From positions 1 through 64,000 of the forward strand of contig NZ_JAFBIQ010000010.1 of the NCBI RefSeq assembly GCF_021531315.1: DNA of 64,000 bases. Direction: 5' to 3'. Source of the stretch: Oscillibacter valericigenes. GTDB taxonomy: Bacteria; Bacillota; Clostridia; Oscillospirales; Oscillospiraceae. Of this stretch, positions 1-7,533 are shown one piece after another. Made by a program: the position numbers and the translations under genes. Within the stretch, counting starts at the first letter, position 1. Each line of letters starts with the position of its first letter. Under the pieces are notes generated by a model that had not been told where the DNA came from, ran no database searches, and saw only the letters and a list, made by a program, of their open reading frames with translations.

Positions 1-92
1 AATACTCGCCTTTATGATACTCCACGGACAGGCTTTTTTCTACCCTCCCGTGTCCACTTTTATAATAGCATCATCATCGCTTTTTTCAACTT

Positions 93-190
93 CGCTCACA
101 AACGCCCCAAGTTCGTTTTCATGGGTAAAAATGGGTACACACTCGGCTTTCGGAGAAGGATCGCATACAACGGCTCACACGCCGAAACAG
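93..190. repeat. Repeat A, copy 1
   Basis: About 98 bp that recurs with roughly 85% identity (estimated by eye) at 379-476, offset 286 bp. The best-kept block runs from 121 through the 'gccgaaacag' near 190. The reading frame is not protected in any obvious way, and no target-site duplication or transposase is attached. Confidence 0.8.
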
Positions 191-378
191 GAGCCTTCCC
201 TCTCTCGTCCACAGTGCGGCTTTGTGCTGTCAGTGAAATTCCTTTTATTCCACCATGCCTTTATATACATACATTTCCCGGTTCTCTGTGAACCCTCAAC
301 ACCAGCAGACGAGAAAAAGTCGGCAAAACTGCCGTCACAGTTCTATCTCAGACCACCTCTCGTTGCGTTTTTCAGCCT

Positions 379-476
379 CTCGCACAAACGGCCCACGTTT
401 GCTTTCATGGGTAAAAATGGGTACACACTCGGCTTTTGGAGAAGGATCGCACACAAGGGCTTACACGCCGAAACAG
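379..476. repeat. Repeat A, copy 2
   Basis: Second copy of the ~98-bp repeat at 93-190. It is followed almost directly by the first copy of repeat B, which suggests a composite A-B unit of which the upstream copy has lost B. Confidence 0.8.
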
Positions 477-491
477 GGGGCGTTTTGGATG

Positions 492-582
492 GGGGTGCTG
501 TCACTACCCTCGGACTGTTTCACACGTTTCGGAAACCCTGCGTGGCCGGGTGTCAGAACGGCAAACTTTGCCGCTTTCAGGC
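492..582. repeat. Repeat B, copy 1
   Basis: About 90 bp containing a 'cactaccctcgg' block, which recurs at 758-850 with weaker overall identity. Shared landmarks in order are this block, a run around 'ccgaaac/cggaaac', and a block near the end around 'tttgccg'. Confidence 0.6.
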
Positions 583-622
583 CTTGGTCGGGGGGCACTC
601 CCGGAAAACGCAGAGAGCCTGC

Positions 623-656
623 GGAACAGCGATGCACTCATGTGCGTCGCTGTTCC
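623..656. other. Stable hairpin
   Basis: A 10-bp perfect inverted repeat (623-632 against 647-656, arms ggaacagcga / tcgctgttcc) lies between the two B copies. No T-run follows on either strand, so it is not an ordinary intrinsic terminator. It could be part of a structured transcript. Confidence 0.5.
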
Positions 657-757
657 GAGGCGTCGCGGCCCCGCTGGGCTGCGTGATCTTTTTTACTTCT
701 GTCGAAATTGCGGCTTCCACGCCCTGCGCTCAGGATCTTTCCGCGTGTGCAAGATAG

Positions 758-850
758 GAGGCGGCATCACTACCCTCGGCGTGCTTTGCGTGCTGCCGAA
801 ACGCTGGATGGCTGCTTGTCAAAGTGGCTCATTTGCCGTTTTCTGAGGTC
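758..850. repeat. Repeat B, copy 2
   Basis: Second, more diverged copy of the ~90-bp repeat at 492-582. It ends about 85 bp before the stop codon of the hydrolase gene on the minus strand. Confidence 0.55.
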
Positions 851-935
851 AGGTGATTACCATTGATTCCGGCAATGGAACAGGCTGTGAGCAAAAATGT
901 CATAGCCGCCAACAAGTAGAAAAACAAGAGATGTC

Positions 936-1907
936 TCATTTCAGATATTCCTCAAAGAACGCTTTCAGCTTTTCAAATGGGATCACGTCCATCTGATCGT
1001 AAAGGTCGGTGTGGTTTGCGCCGGGGATAATGAGCAATTCCTTATTATTGCCGGTCAGCTTGCTGTAAGCCGTCTCACTGAAATAGCGGGAGTGCGCCTT
1101 TTCTCCGTGTACCAGCAGCACGGCGGAGCGGATCTCGCTGCTGTATTGCAGGATCGGCATATTCAGGAACGACAGCGAAGACGTCACATTCCAGCCGTTA
1201 TTGGAGTTCAAGCTGCGGGGATGGTATCCGCGCGGAGTTTTATAGTAGGCGTAATAGTCCTTTACAAACTGCGGTGCGGCCTCCGGCAGCGGATCAACTA
1301 CGCCGCCCGCCAACGCATAGGCACCGTTTTTATAGTCCTCGGTGCGCTGCGTGTTCAGCGCTTTTCGCTTCTCAAAGCGTGCCTGCTCAGAATCCTCAGC
1401 ATCAAAATATCCGTTGGCAGTTACACGAGTCATGTCGTACATGGTCATAGCCGCAGTAGCTTTGATACGGGTGTCAATGGCTGCGGCGTTGATCGCCATG
1501 CCGCCCCAGCCGCAGATACCGATGATACCGATACGCTCGGAGTCCACATCTTCCTGCACGGAGAGGAAGTCTACCGCTGCGCAGAAATCCTCGGTGTTGA
1601 TGTCCGGCGATGCGACATAGCGGGGTGTACCGCCGCTCTCTCCGGTGTAGGACGGGTCGAAGGCAATCGTCAAGAAGCCAAGCTCCGCCATTTTCTGCGC
1701 ATACAGACCGGAGGACTGCTCCTTTACCGCACCGAACGGACCGCTGACAGCAATGGCGGGCAGCTTGCCCTCTACACTCTTTGGCATATACATATCCGCC
1801 GCCAATGTGATGCCGTAGCGGTTGTGAAAAGTCACCTTTTTGTGGTCCACCTTGTCGCTTTTCGGGAACACCTTGTCCCATTCCTGTGTTAAATTCAACT
1901 GTTCCAT
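936..1907 (-). CDS. Alpha/beta hydrolase, dienelactone-hydrolase-like (YcjY type)
   Basis: A 323-residue cytosolic alpha/beta hydrolase. The nucleophile elbow reads GICGWGG with Cys132 where serine hydrolases carry Ser; cysteine is usual in the dienelactone-hydrolase branch. An Asp/Glu-containing strand (VHGEKAH) and a C-terminal GANHTD with the likely catalytic His complete a triad. No signal peptide is seen. The start is ATG at 1907 after a 'ggaggttatcac' ribosome site. It lies 13 bp downstream of the flavodoxin gene on the same strand, so they probably form one transcript. Substrate unknown; such hydrolases are often found with FMN-dependent oxidoreductases in accessory DNA, as here. Confidence 0.85.
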   Translation of the reverse strand: MEQLNLTQEWDKVFPKSDKVDHKKVTFHNRYGITLAADMYMPKSVEGKLPAIAVSGPFGAVKEQSSGLYAQKMAELGFLTIAFDPSYTGESGGTPRYVASPDINTEDFCAAVDFLSVQEDVDSERIGIIGICGWGGMAINAAAIDTRIKATAAMTMYDMTRVTANGYFDAEDSEQARFEKRKALNTQRTEDYKNGAYALAGGVVDPLPEAAPQFVKDYYAYYKTPRGYHPRSLNSNNGWNVTSSLSFLNMPILQYSSEIRSAVLLVHGEKAHSRYFSETAYSKLTGNNKELLIIPGANHTDLYDQMDVIPFEKLKAFFEEYLK

Positions 1908-1920
1908 GTGATAACCTCCA

Positions 1921-2445
1921 TTAGTCTTTCAGATTTCGTCCTGCATCTTTCAGACGGTTCAGTAATTCTTCAGATTTGTTGTTTTCACCATAGGCTGCGA
2001 ACATACCGCAGTCTTGAAGATTTAGGTATTGCAGAAAAGAGTTTTGATATTCAAAAATCGCTCCACTGTAAACAAGATCGCTGCCGGATGACATGATCAG
2101 AGCTGCCTTTCTCAGCTTTTTCGGCTTGTCCAGAGCGTAGATACGGTTGATGGCACATTGGAGTTGCCCAGAAAAGTTGTGGTAGTAGATGGGAGAGGCC
2201 AGCACGAGCATCTCCGCGTCTTCCAACAGAGGATAGACCTCCTGCATATCATCCTGTTGGACGCACTTTCCTTTGCCTTTGGTGTGGCAGTATTCACAGG
2301 CAAGACAGCCACTGATCTTCTTTTTACATACGTCCACCACATGAACGGTATGTCCTGCTTCGGCGGCACCCTCTGCATAAGCCTTGACCATAGCCGCCGT
2401 ATTTCCGTTGGGGCGTGGGCTTCCATTCAAAATCAGGATATTCAT
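1921..2445 (-). CDS. Flavodoxin-fold NAD(P)H-dependent FMN oxidoreductase
   Basis: 174 residues with the flavodoxin-like fold of the NADPH-dependent FMN reductase / iron-sulfur flavoprotein group. The FMN-phosphate loop is LNGSPRPNGNT at about 6-16. CLACEYCHTKGKGKC at about 47-61 is the cysteine cluster of this subfamily, and SPIYYHNFSGQLQ (about 84-96) is the conserved flavin-contact region. The length is normal and the gene looks intact. It is followed at 13 bp by the alpha/beta hydrolase and preceded by the remains of a paralogous gene. Likely role is reduction of small electrophiles or quinones using NAD(P)H; substrate unknown. Confidence 0.85.
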   Translation of the reverse strand: MNILILNGSPRPNGNTAAMVKAYAEGAAEAGHTVHVVDVCKKKISGCLACEYCHTKGKGKCVQQDDMQEVYPLLEDAEMLVLASPIYYHNFSGQLQCAINRIYALDKPKKLRKAALIMSSGSDLVYSGAIFEYQNSFLQYLNLQDCGMFAAYGENNKSEELLNRLKDAGRNLKD

Positions 2446-2447
2446 GG

Positions 2448-2735
2448 TTAAATCTCTCTGCCAGTCTGGTATGCCGTGTCCAGTGCAGGATGTCCGGCAA
2501 TGTCACCAATGCCGTTTACACCGCCAGCGAAAACGGTAGCTGCAAGCTCGCATCTGTCAAAGCAATCACCCCATCCCTGAATAGCCTTTTCGGTGCCTTC
2601 CACCGTTTCCGGCTCAGCCTCTGCCGCTGTTGCCAGCAAGTAGGCTTTCGTAAAGGCATAATCCGTTCCGAACAGTGGATTGGCGCGGTCCAGCATCGTC
2701 TTGAGTTGACCGCTGACACAGTAATAGACCTGCTA
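2448..2735 (-). pseudogene. 3' fragment of a second flavodoxin-family oxidoreductase
   Basis: The frame reads QVYYCVSGQLKTMLDRANPL and continues through FGTDYAF and a GHPALDTAYQTG ending, the C-terminal half of an NAD(P)H-dependent flavodoxin-family oxidoreductase. Going upstream, a TAG stands directly before the Q codon at about 2735 and family similarity ends there, so the FMN-binding N-terminal half is missing. It stops 2 bp before the intact paralogue. Loss of the 5' half probably accompanied arrival of the adjacent IS110 element. An ATG at 2696 could start an 82-residue peptide, but that would lack a flavin site. Confidence 0.75.
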
Positions 2736-2849
2736 AGAAAAGTCAAGTAGAAATTTCAAGGCAATGCAGCTTGTAAAAAGGCCGCACCACACCAAGCCGC
2801 TTCGCATCTCAAAAATGAAACGGCGGCCAGCCAATGCTTTATGGCGAGA

Positions 2850-4061
2850 TCAGGCGGTGTGTTCCAGTGACTCCAGATAGGCTTTTACAGTGGCGTAGTA
2901 GATCCGCAGAAACTTGTTGGCAGAGGCCATCATGTAGACGCGGTAGGGCTTGCCCTCGGCGCGTTTCCTGTCCATGAACTGGTAGACCGGTTCATCCAGC
3001 GGCGCGTTCTGCAAGTAGACGCTCATGACGAGGAACAGCGTCCGCCGCAGGGATGAAGCACCAACTTTGCTCATGGATTTGTGCCTGCCGGTCACATCAC
3101 CGGAATCATTTGGCGGAGCATCCTGCCCAGCGTAGGCCACGAGCGCTTTCTTGGAGTAAAACCGTCTTACGTCGCCAATTTCAGCTATGAGCTGCGGGCC
3201 GAGCGTCGGGCCTACGCCGAACAGATCCATGACAACGGGATATTCCGGCAGCTGGGAAGCCAGTGTTTGCATTTCGTGTTTGAGAGCCGCAAGCGCGGCA
3301 GAAGTCGCTCTGAGCTGTGCAACCGCCTGTTCCACGAGCAGTTTCGTTGTTTTGGACTTTGGCATAACACCGATATGTCCGCTGGCTTCGGCGTGAATCG
3401 TGTGCGCCTTTGCTTCGCTGAAGTTGTAGCCGTGCTTTCTGCACCAACGTTGGTATTTGTTTGTGAATGCCTTTTGGGATTTCTCACTGACACAGCGGCA
3501 ATGCCAGAATTCAGCCACAAAATCCACCCACTTTTCACTCCCGTCCCCGCGGATCGGACTTGAAAACAGGCGGTTGGCGTTTGGAAACACCGTATCCAGC
3601 AACGAAATCAGATTGTTCTTCAGAACCGTCTGTACCTTGGAATACTGCCGGTACTGGCGGTAGCAGTTTTTCAGCAGCAGCCGGGTATCTTCCTCCGGGA
3701 CATATCTCGTCAAAGTGAGCCAGCGGTCAAGACCGTAATTTGCCAGCTTGACAGAATCTTTCTTGTCGGTCTTGACCCGCCTCAAATCGTTGTTCCCGTA
3801 GCCATGCACCAGCTTTGCATTGATGACGGAAACATACAGTCCCGCGTCGTGGAGCAGCTTTGCCACCGACGCATGGTAGTTTCCTGTGGCCTCCATGACC
3901 ACACGAGTCTCACCGTCCAGGCTTTTGAGCTGCCTTGCCAGTTCGCTCAGTTCACTGTCGGTGTGACGGACTTCAAAGGGCGAGATGACGACCTCTCCAA
4001 AGGGGCGCATGACGGCAACCGTGCTTCTGCCTTTGGAAATGTCAATGCCAACAGAGTTCAT
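2850..4061 (-). CDS. IS110-family transposase (DEDD recombinase)
   Basis: 403 residues. The N-terminal RuvC-like DEDD domain shows D7 (GIDISK), E57 (VMEATGN), D99 and D102 (TDKKDS), the spacing expected of IS110 enzymes. The C-terminal Transposase_20 domain contains FGVGPTLGPQLIAEIGD (about 281-297) and SKVGASSLRR (331-340), where the family's catalytic serine lies. The start is the ATG at 4061 with GGAGAA just upstream; a longer frame from 4100 has no ribosome site. The gene is full length without stops, so it may still be active. IS110 enzymes are known to be guided by a bridge RNA from the element's non-coding end. Confidence 0.92.
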   Translation of the reverse strand: MNSVGIDISKGRSTVAVMRPFGEVVISPFEVRHTDSELSELARQLKSLDGETRVVMEATGNYHASVAKLLHDAGLYVSVINAKLVHGYGNNDLRRVKTDKKDSVKLANYGLDRWLTLTRYVPEEDTRLLLKNCYRQYRQYSKVQTVLKNNLISLLDTVFPNANRLFSSPIRGDGSEKWVDFVAEFWHCRCVSEKSQKAFTNKYQRWCRKHGYNFSEAKAHTIHAEASGHIGVMPKSKTTKLLVEQAVAQLRATSAALAALKHEMQTLASQLPEYPVVMDLFGVGPTLGPQLIAEIGDVRRFYSKKALVAYAGQDAPPNDSGDVTGRHKSMSKVGASSLRRTLFLVMSVYLQNAPLDEPVYQFMDRKRAEGKPYRVYMMASANKFLRIYYATVKAYLESLEHTA

Positions 4062-4325
4062 TTGTATTTCTCCAATTTGTGAATCGCAACCGGGATCCAT
4101 CTTTTTCTCATTGTCGATTCAATCTATTGGGTGACACGAACTCCAAGGCTCAACCTGCTCAAATCGAACGCTGCAATAAGGGGATGACTGACAGTCTTTC
4201 GTGCGGACATAAAAGCCCAGTGAGGAAATGGTCAGCCGGTTGCTCCCCCTATTGTAGCTTAGGCATGAGACGGAAAGAAATCCAACCGGTTGCTGGGCTT
4301 CCAACCAAAATTTATTGTAATAGGG
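4062..4325 (-). ncRNA. Candidate bridge-RNA region of the IS110 element
   Basis: About 265 non-coding bases precede the transposase, where IS110-group elements encode their bridge RNA. On the minus strand the heptamer caaccgg occurs twice within 'agcaaccgg' blocks (around 4277-4289 and 4232-4244), and its complement ccggttg follows near 4087-4093. 'gcccag' also occurs twice. Repeated short complementary blocks are what target- and donor-binding loops would produce, but no secondary structure was computed. Family knowledge supports the location; the RNA itself is inferred. Confidence 0.45.
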
Positions 4326-4326
4326 C

Positions 4327-4521
4327 CAAATCAAGGAATTGGTCCGAGGAAGTGTAGAGGAAACCATGAACGAGCTGCTGGAGAAGGAGACGGAGTCGCT
4401 GACGCAGGCGGCGCGCTACGAGCGCAGCGAGACCCGTCAGGGCTACCGCAGCGGTCACTACGACCGGAATCTCACCACCACCTCCGGCGACGTCACGCTC
4501 CATATACCGCGGCTCAAGGAT
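4327..4521 (+). pseudogene. IS256-family (Mutator) transposase fragment
   Basis: The frame reads QIKELVRGSVEETMNELLEK and continues with RYERSETRQGYRSGHYDRNL and TTSGDVTLHIPRLKD, the N-terminal part of an IS256/Mutator transposase. The real start codon and everything after about residue 65 are missing; beyond 4521 the frame runs into unrelated sequence and stops at 4588. The DDE catalytic domain is absent, so it is inactive. Confidence 0.8.
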
Positions 4522-4607
4522 ATGTCCATTATCTTATCAGAAGGATTTTTTCTGCCCAACTCTTTAATTCTTACCAAACCATGCGTCTAACGCGCGGTTT
4601 TCTATAT

Positions 4608-4636
4608 AAAAAAGCGCCGCGGCTGCGGCGCTTTTT
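4608..4636 (-). terminator. Intrinsic terminator of the Na/Pi transporter gene
   Basis: GC-rich stem gcgccgc/gcggcgc (4614-4620 with 4625-4631) and a 4-base loop, flanked by A-runs and T-runs on both sides, so it can act in both directions. It lies 17 bp beyond the stop of the minus-strand transporter gene. Confidence 0.85.
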
Positions 4637-4652
4637 CTGTCCTTTCCGGCGC

Positions 4653-6452
4653 TCACTCCATCACGGCTTTGAGCATACCGAAATACTTGTCGTGCTTTTC
4701 CTGATACTCGCGGTTGAACACCGGATCGTTACCCTGATGCAGGCGGTGGATATACTCATGGTGGCTGTTCATCACCGAGGGGTCGAACTGCGAGATGGTG
4801 TAGACGCCAAGGTTGGAGCATTGGTCGGCGATACGCTCGGCATTGATGAGAATATCGAGGAACACCAGCCCCGCGTAGACCGTGCACTGCCCGTCGCGCA
4901 GGCGGCGGATGTGGTTGGTGCGGAGCGTGGCGACCATGTCGTCCACGACCTCCTCCACCGGCTCGATGCGGCGGGCGATCTGCGCGTCCACAGTGGTAAA
5001 GCTGTGATAGGCATAATCCATGATCTCGCGCAGGGCCTCGCCGAGCACATAAAGCTCCTGCTGTGCGGCCTCGGAGAACTCAATGCCCTTGTTACGCAGC
5101 TCGGCAGCGTTTTCCGTAAGGTTCACCGCATAGTCGCCGATGCGCTCAAACTCTGGAAAACACTGGATATAGTAGTTGAGCAGGTCGTTGCCGTGGCCCG
5201 GCGGGACATGGCTGGAGAGCTTGATGAGATAGTTATCCACACTGTCGGCCAGCGCGTCGATATGGTCCTCGTTCTGATTGATGGCATCGATCTTCTTCTG
5301 GTCAAAGCCGTGCAGCACATCGAGCGCGCTCATCACACCCGTGCGCGCAAGGCGCGCCATAGCGCTGATGGCGTCTGCCGCGGCGGAAAGCGCCAGCGCG
5401 GGCGAAGCGAAGAACTTCTCGTCGAGCTGAGAGAGCTCGTGGTCGACATTCTCGCCGATCTGCTTGTCGTCCTTGACGAGGATGCGGGAGAGCTTTTCAA
5501 ACTGTCCGCACACCGGCAGCAGCAAAACAGCGGTGGAAAGGCGGAAGATGGTGTGGACATTTGCGATAGAGCCGGAGCTCATCGTCTGCCCCCAAAGGCT
5601 GTCGAGCAGCCCCGCGTGGCGCATAACGGCCAGCGCAGTGATGATGATCACAGACGCACAGAGGTTAAAAATGATGTGGATAACGCCAGTGCGCTTGGCG
5701 TCCGCCTTCGAGCCGATGGAGCAGACGATGGCGGTGGTCACACAGTCGCCGATGTTCACGCCGATGATGATGGAATAGACCGAGCCGAAGGTCAGCGCCC
5801 CCGTCATGGACAGCGCCTGCAAAATACCGATGGTCGCAGACGAGCTTTGAATGAGGAAAGCGACGCCCGTACCGGCGAGGAAGCCGAGCACCGGCACATC
5901 CGCAAGCCCCATGAACATCTGTGCAAAGGACGGCGAGGACGAGAGCGGACTGACCGCCGCCGTCATATTGAGAAGCCCTGTAAAGAGGATACCGAAGCCC
6001 ATGGTGATGCTGCCGATGGTGTCGCTGTGGCGGGTTCTGACAGCCATGATAAAGAGGATGCCCGCAATGGCCGCGAGCGGCGCGAGCGTGGAGGGCTTGA
6101 AGAGGTTCAGCCACGCACCGCCGTCGGCGTTGAGGTCGAGCAGACGGATGATCTGGCCCGTGACGGTCGTACCGACATTCGCGCCGAGAATGATGCCGAT
6201 GGACTGGTGCAGCGTCAGCACGCCCGCCCCGACAAGGCCCGAGGTCAGCACGATGGTCGCCGTCGAACTTTGAATGACCGCCGTGACCGCAAGGCCGAGC
6301 AGAAAGCCGACAAGCGGGTTGTTCGTCACCTTCTCCATCGCCGCCTTGAGCGCGCCGGACGAGCCCTTTTTCAATCCGTCGCCCATGAGCTGCATCCCGT
6401 AGAGAAACAGCGCGAGCCCGCCGAAGAGGGAAATAAAGTTAAAAATCGTCAT
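4653..6452 (-). CDS. Na+/phosphate cotransporter family protein with PhoU domain
   Basis: 599 residues, related to bacterial NptA/YjbB sodium-phosphate cotransporters. The two inverted Na/Pi repeats are each marked by a QSS motif: QSSTAT at 61-66 and QSSSAT at 202-207. About eight hydrophobic segments fill residues 1-320. The remaining ~250 residues are a cytoplasmic PhoU-like helical domain that probably gates transport or senses phosphate. Start ATG 6452 has only a weak GGTGAC site. It is a single-gene unit with its own terminator. The substrate is inferred from the family, and YjbB-type proteins may export phosphate. Confidence 0.9.
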   Translation of the reverse strand: MTIFNFISLFGGLALFLYGMQLMGDGLKKGSSGALKAAMEKVTNNPLVGFLLGLAVTAVIQSSTATIVLTSGLVGAGVLTLHQSIGIILGANVGTTVTGQIIRLLDLNADGGAWLNLFKPSTLAPLAAIAGILFIMAVRTRHSDTIGSITMGFGILFTGLLNMTAAVSPLSSSPSFAQMFMGLADVPVLGFLAGTGVAFLIQSSSATIGILQALSMTGALTFGSVYSIIIGVNIGDCVTTAIVCSIGSKADAKRTGVIHIIFNLCASVIIITALAVMRHAGLLDSLWGQTMSSGSIANVHTIFRLSTAVLLLPVCGQFEKLSRILVKDDKQIGENVDHELSQLDEKFFASPALALSAAADAISAMARLARTGVMSALDVLHGFDQKKIDAINQNEDHIDALADSVDNYLIKLSSHVPPGHGNDLLNYYIQCFPEFERIGDYAVNLTENAAELRNKGIEFSEAAQQELYVLGEALREIMDYAYHSFTTVDAQIARRIEPVEEVVDDMVATLRTNHIRRLRDGQCTVYAGLVFLDILINAERIADQCSNLGVYTISQFDPSVMNSHHEYIHRLHQGNDPVFNREYQEKHDKYFGMLKAVME

Positions 6453-6618
6453 ACCGTCACCATTCTTTTGTATGGTTCAATTTTTTGTTTTGCTGTGTCC
6501 TCTGCGGCAAAAATTGACCTGTGCCAATCTCCACCAAATATTATGGTAGCAGAAATTCACAAAATTGCAAGGATTTTCGCAGAAAAGTCCCGTGGTATTT
6601 TTGCCCGCATCTTTTTTC

Positions 6619-6646
6619 TTGCAATTTTTCTTTCCTGTGCTACAAT
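6619..6646 (+). promoter_or_regulatory. Probable sigma-A promoter of murI
   Basis: TTGCAA (6619-6624), a 16-bp spacer and TACAAT (6641-6646) with an extended TGC before the -10 element, about 40 bp ahead of the murI start codon. Confidence 0.65.
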
Positions 6647-6686
6647 AGCAGAAGAAAATGCCACCGCATTTTGAGGAGGTTTCACC

Positions 6687-7481
6687 ATGCTTAACCAGTC
6701 TAATCCCATCGGCGTGATGGACAGCGGCATCGGCGGCCTGACCGTCGTGCGCGAACTGCAGCGCATCCTGCCCGGTGAGGACATCATCTACTTCGGCGAC
6801 AGCGCCAACTGCCCCTACGGCAACAAAACGGCGGATCAAATCTTTGACCTGAGCTGCCATATGCTCCAGTTCCTCGGCGACAACGGCGCGAAGTGCGCCG
6901 CCGTGGCGTGTAACACCATCTCCACGATGGCCGAGCGCCTGCGCCCCTGCTTCGACTTCCGCATCATCAGTATCGTCGAAGAGGCGGCCAAGTATGTCAT
7001 CCGCGAAAAGCTCCCCAGCGTCGGCCTGATCGCCACGGAGTTCACCGTTGCCTCCGGCAAGTACGCGGAGCTGATCCATCAGGGTGCTCCCGACTGCCAT
7101 GTGGTCGGCAAGGGCTCTCCCCTGCTCGCGGCGCTCGTGGACCGCGGCGACTTCAACCGGCACGACATCAACTTGGAGATCACCACGCAGGTCGATAATA
7201 TCCTCTCCCGCGAGAAAGTCAATGACCTCATCCTCGGCTGTACGCACTATCCCATCGTGGAGGAAAATTTCCGTGAGTGCTACCCCGAGATGCATCTCAT
7301 CAACCCTGCGCTTGAGCAGGCGAACGCCGTCAAGGCATATCTTGCTGAGCAGAACGCCCTCAATCCGCAGAAGAAGGGTACCTTCACCATCTGCACCAGC
7401 GGCGATCCTCAGGTGTATGTCAATGTTGGCAAGCGCCTCGGCCTCTTCGAAGCAAGCGAGCTGAAGGTCGTCCATATCTGA
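6687..7481 (+). CDS. murI: Glutamate racemase
   Basis: 264 residues. A cytosolic cofactor-independent racemase that makes D-glutamate for peptidoglycan. The two catalytic cysteines lie in AVACNTIS (C75) and LILGCTHYPI (C185). MDSGIGGLTV (11-20) and YFGDSANCPYG (35-45) are the substrate-binding signatures. The start ATG at 6687 follows a good GAGGAGG site. The gene stands alone, with its own promoter and terminator, between two minus-strand genes. Length and motifs are normal. Confidence 0.97.
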   Translation: MLNQSNPIGVMDSGIGGLTVVRELQRILPGEDIIYFGDSANCPYGNKTADQIFDLSCHMLQFLGDNGAKCAAVACNTISTMAERLRPCFDFRIISIVEEAAKYVIREKLPSVGLIATEFTVASGKYAELIHQGAPDCHVVGKGSPLLAALVDRGDFNRHDINLEITTQVDNILSREKVNDLILGCTHYPIVEENFRECYPEMHLINPALEQANAVKAYLAEQNALNPQKKGTFTICTSGDPQVYVNVGKRLGLFEASELKVVHI

Positions 7482-7495
7482 GAATACAGAAAGAG

Positions 7496-7526
7496 AAACC
7501 GCAGCCAATGGCTGCGGTTTCGTTTT
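7496..7526 (+). terminator. Terminator between murI and the XRE regulator gene
   Basis: An 11-bp perfect stem aaaccgcagcc/ggctgcggttt around an AATG loop, followed by cgtttttc. It lies between convergent genes and can serve both. Confidence 0.85.
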
Positions 7527-7533
7527 TCTTCTC

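Larger units (their letters stand above)
1..935. other. Non-coding stretch with degenerate direct repeats
   Basis: No reading frame here has a ribosome site, a recognisable domain or a believable composition; the open frames overlap each other and follow the repeats. The content is two repeat families, A (about 93-190 and 379-476) and B (about 492-582 and 758-850), plus a 10-bp-stem hairpin at 623-656. It could be intergenic repeat DNA or part of a large non-coding RNA; nothing in the sequence decides between these. Confidence 0.5.
2737..4325 (-). mobile_element. IS110-family insertion sequence (boundaries approximate)
   Basis: The element consists of the IS110 transposase gene, about 110 bp on its 3' side and about 265 bp on its 5' side. 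Its ends are taken as the points where the flavodoxin fragment (2735) and the IS256 fragment (about 4327) lose similarity. IS110 elements usually lack terminal inverted repeats and make no clear target duplication, and none was found. Exact ends would need alignment with an empty site. Confidence 0.6.

Noticed and set aside
14-846. Three overlapping plus-strand ORFs of 136-247 codons
   Set aside because: They overlap in different frames, follow the direct repeats, have no ribosome site and no domain; treated as non-coding.
4290-6674. 794-codon plus-strand ORF
   Set aside because: Antisense to the Na/Pi transporter; its His/Arg/Asp-rich composition is the usual shadow of a GC-rich gene.
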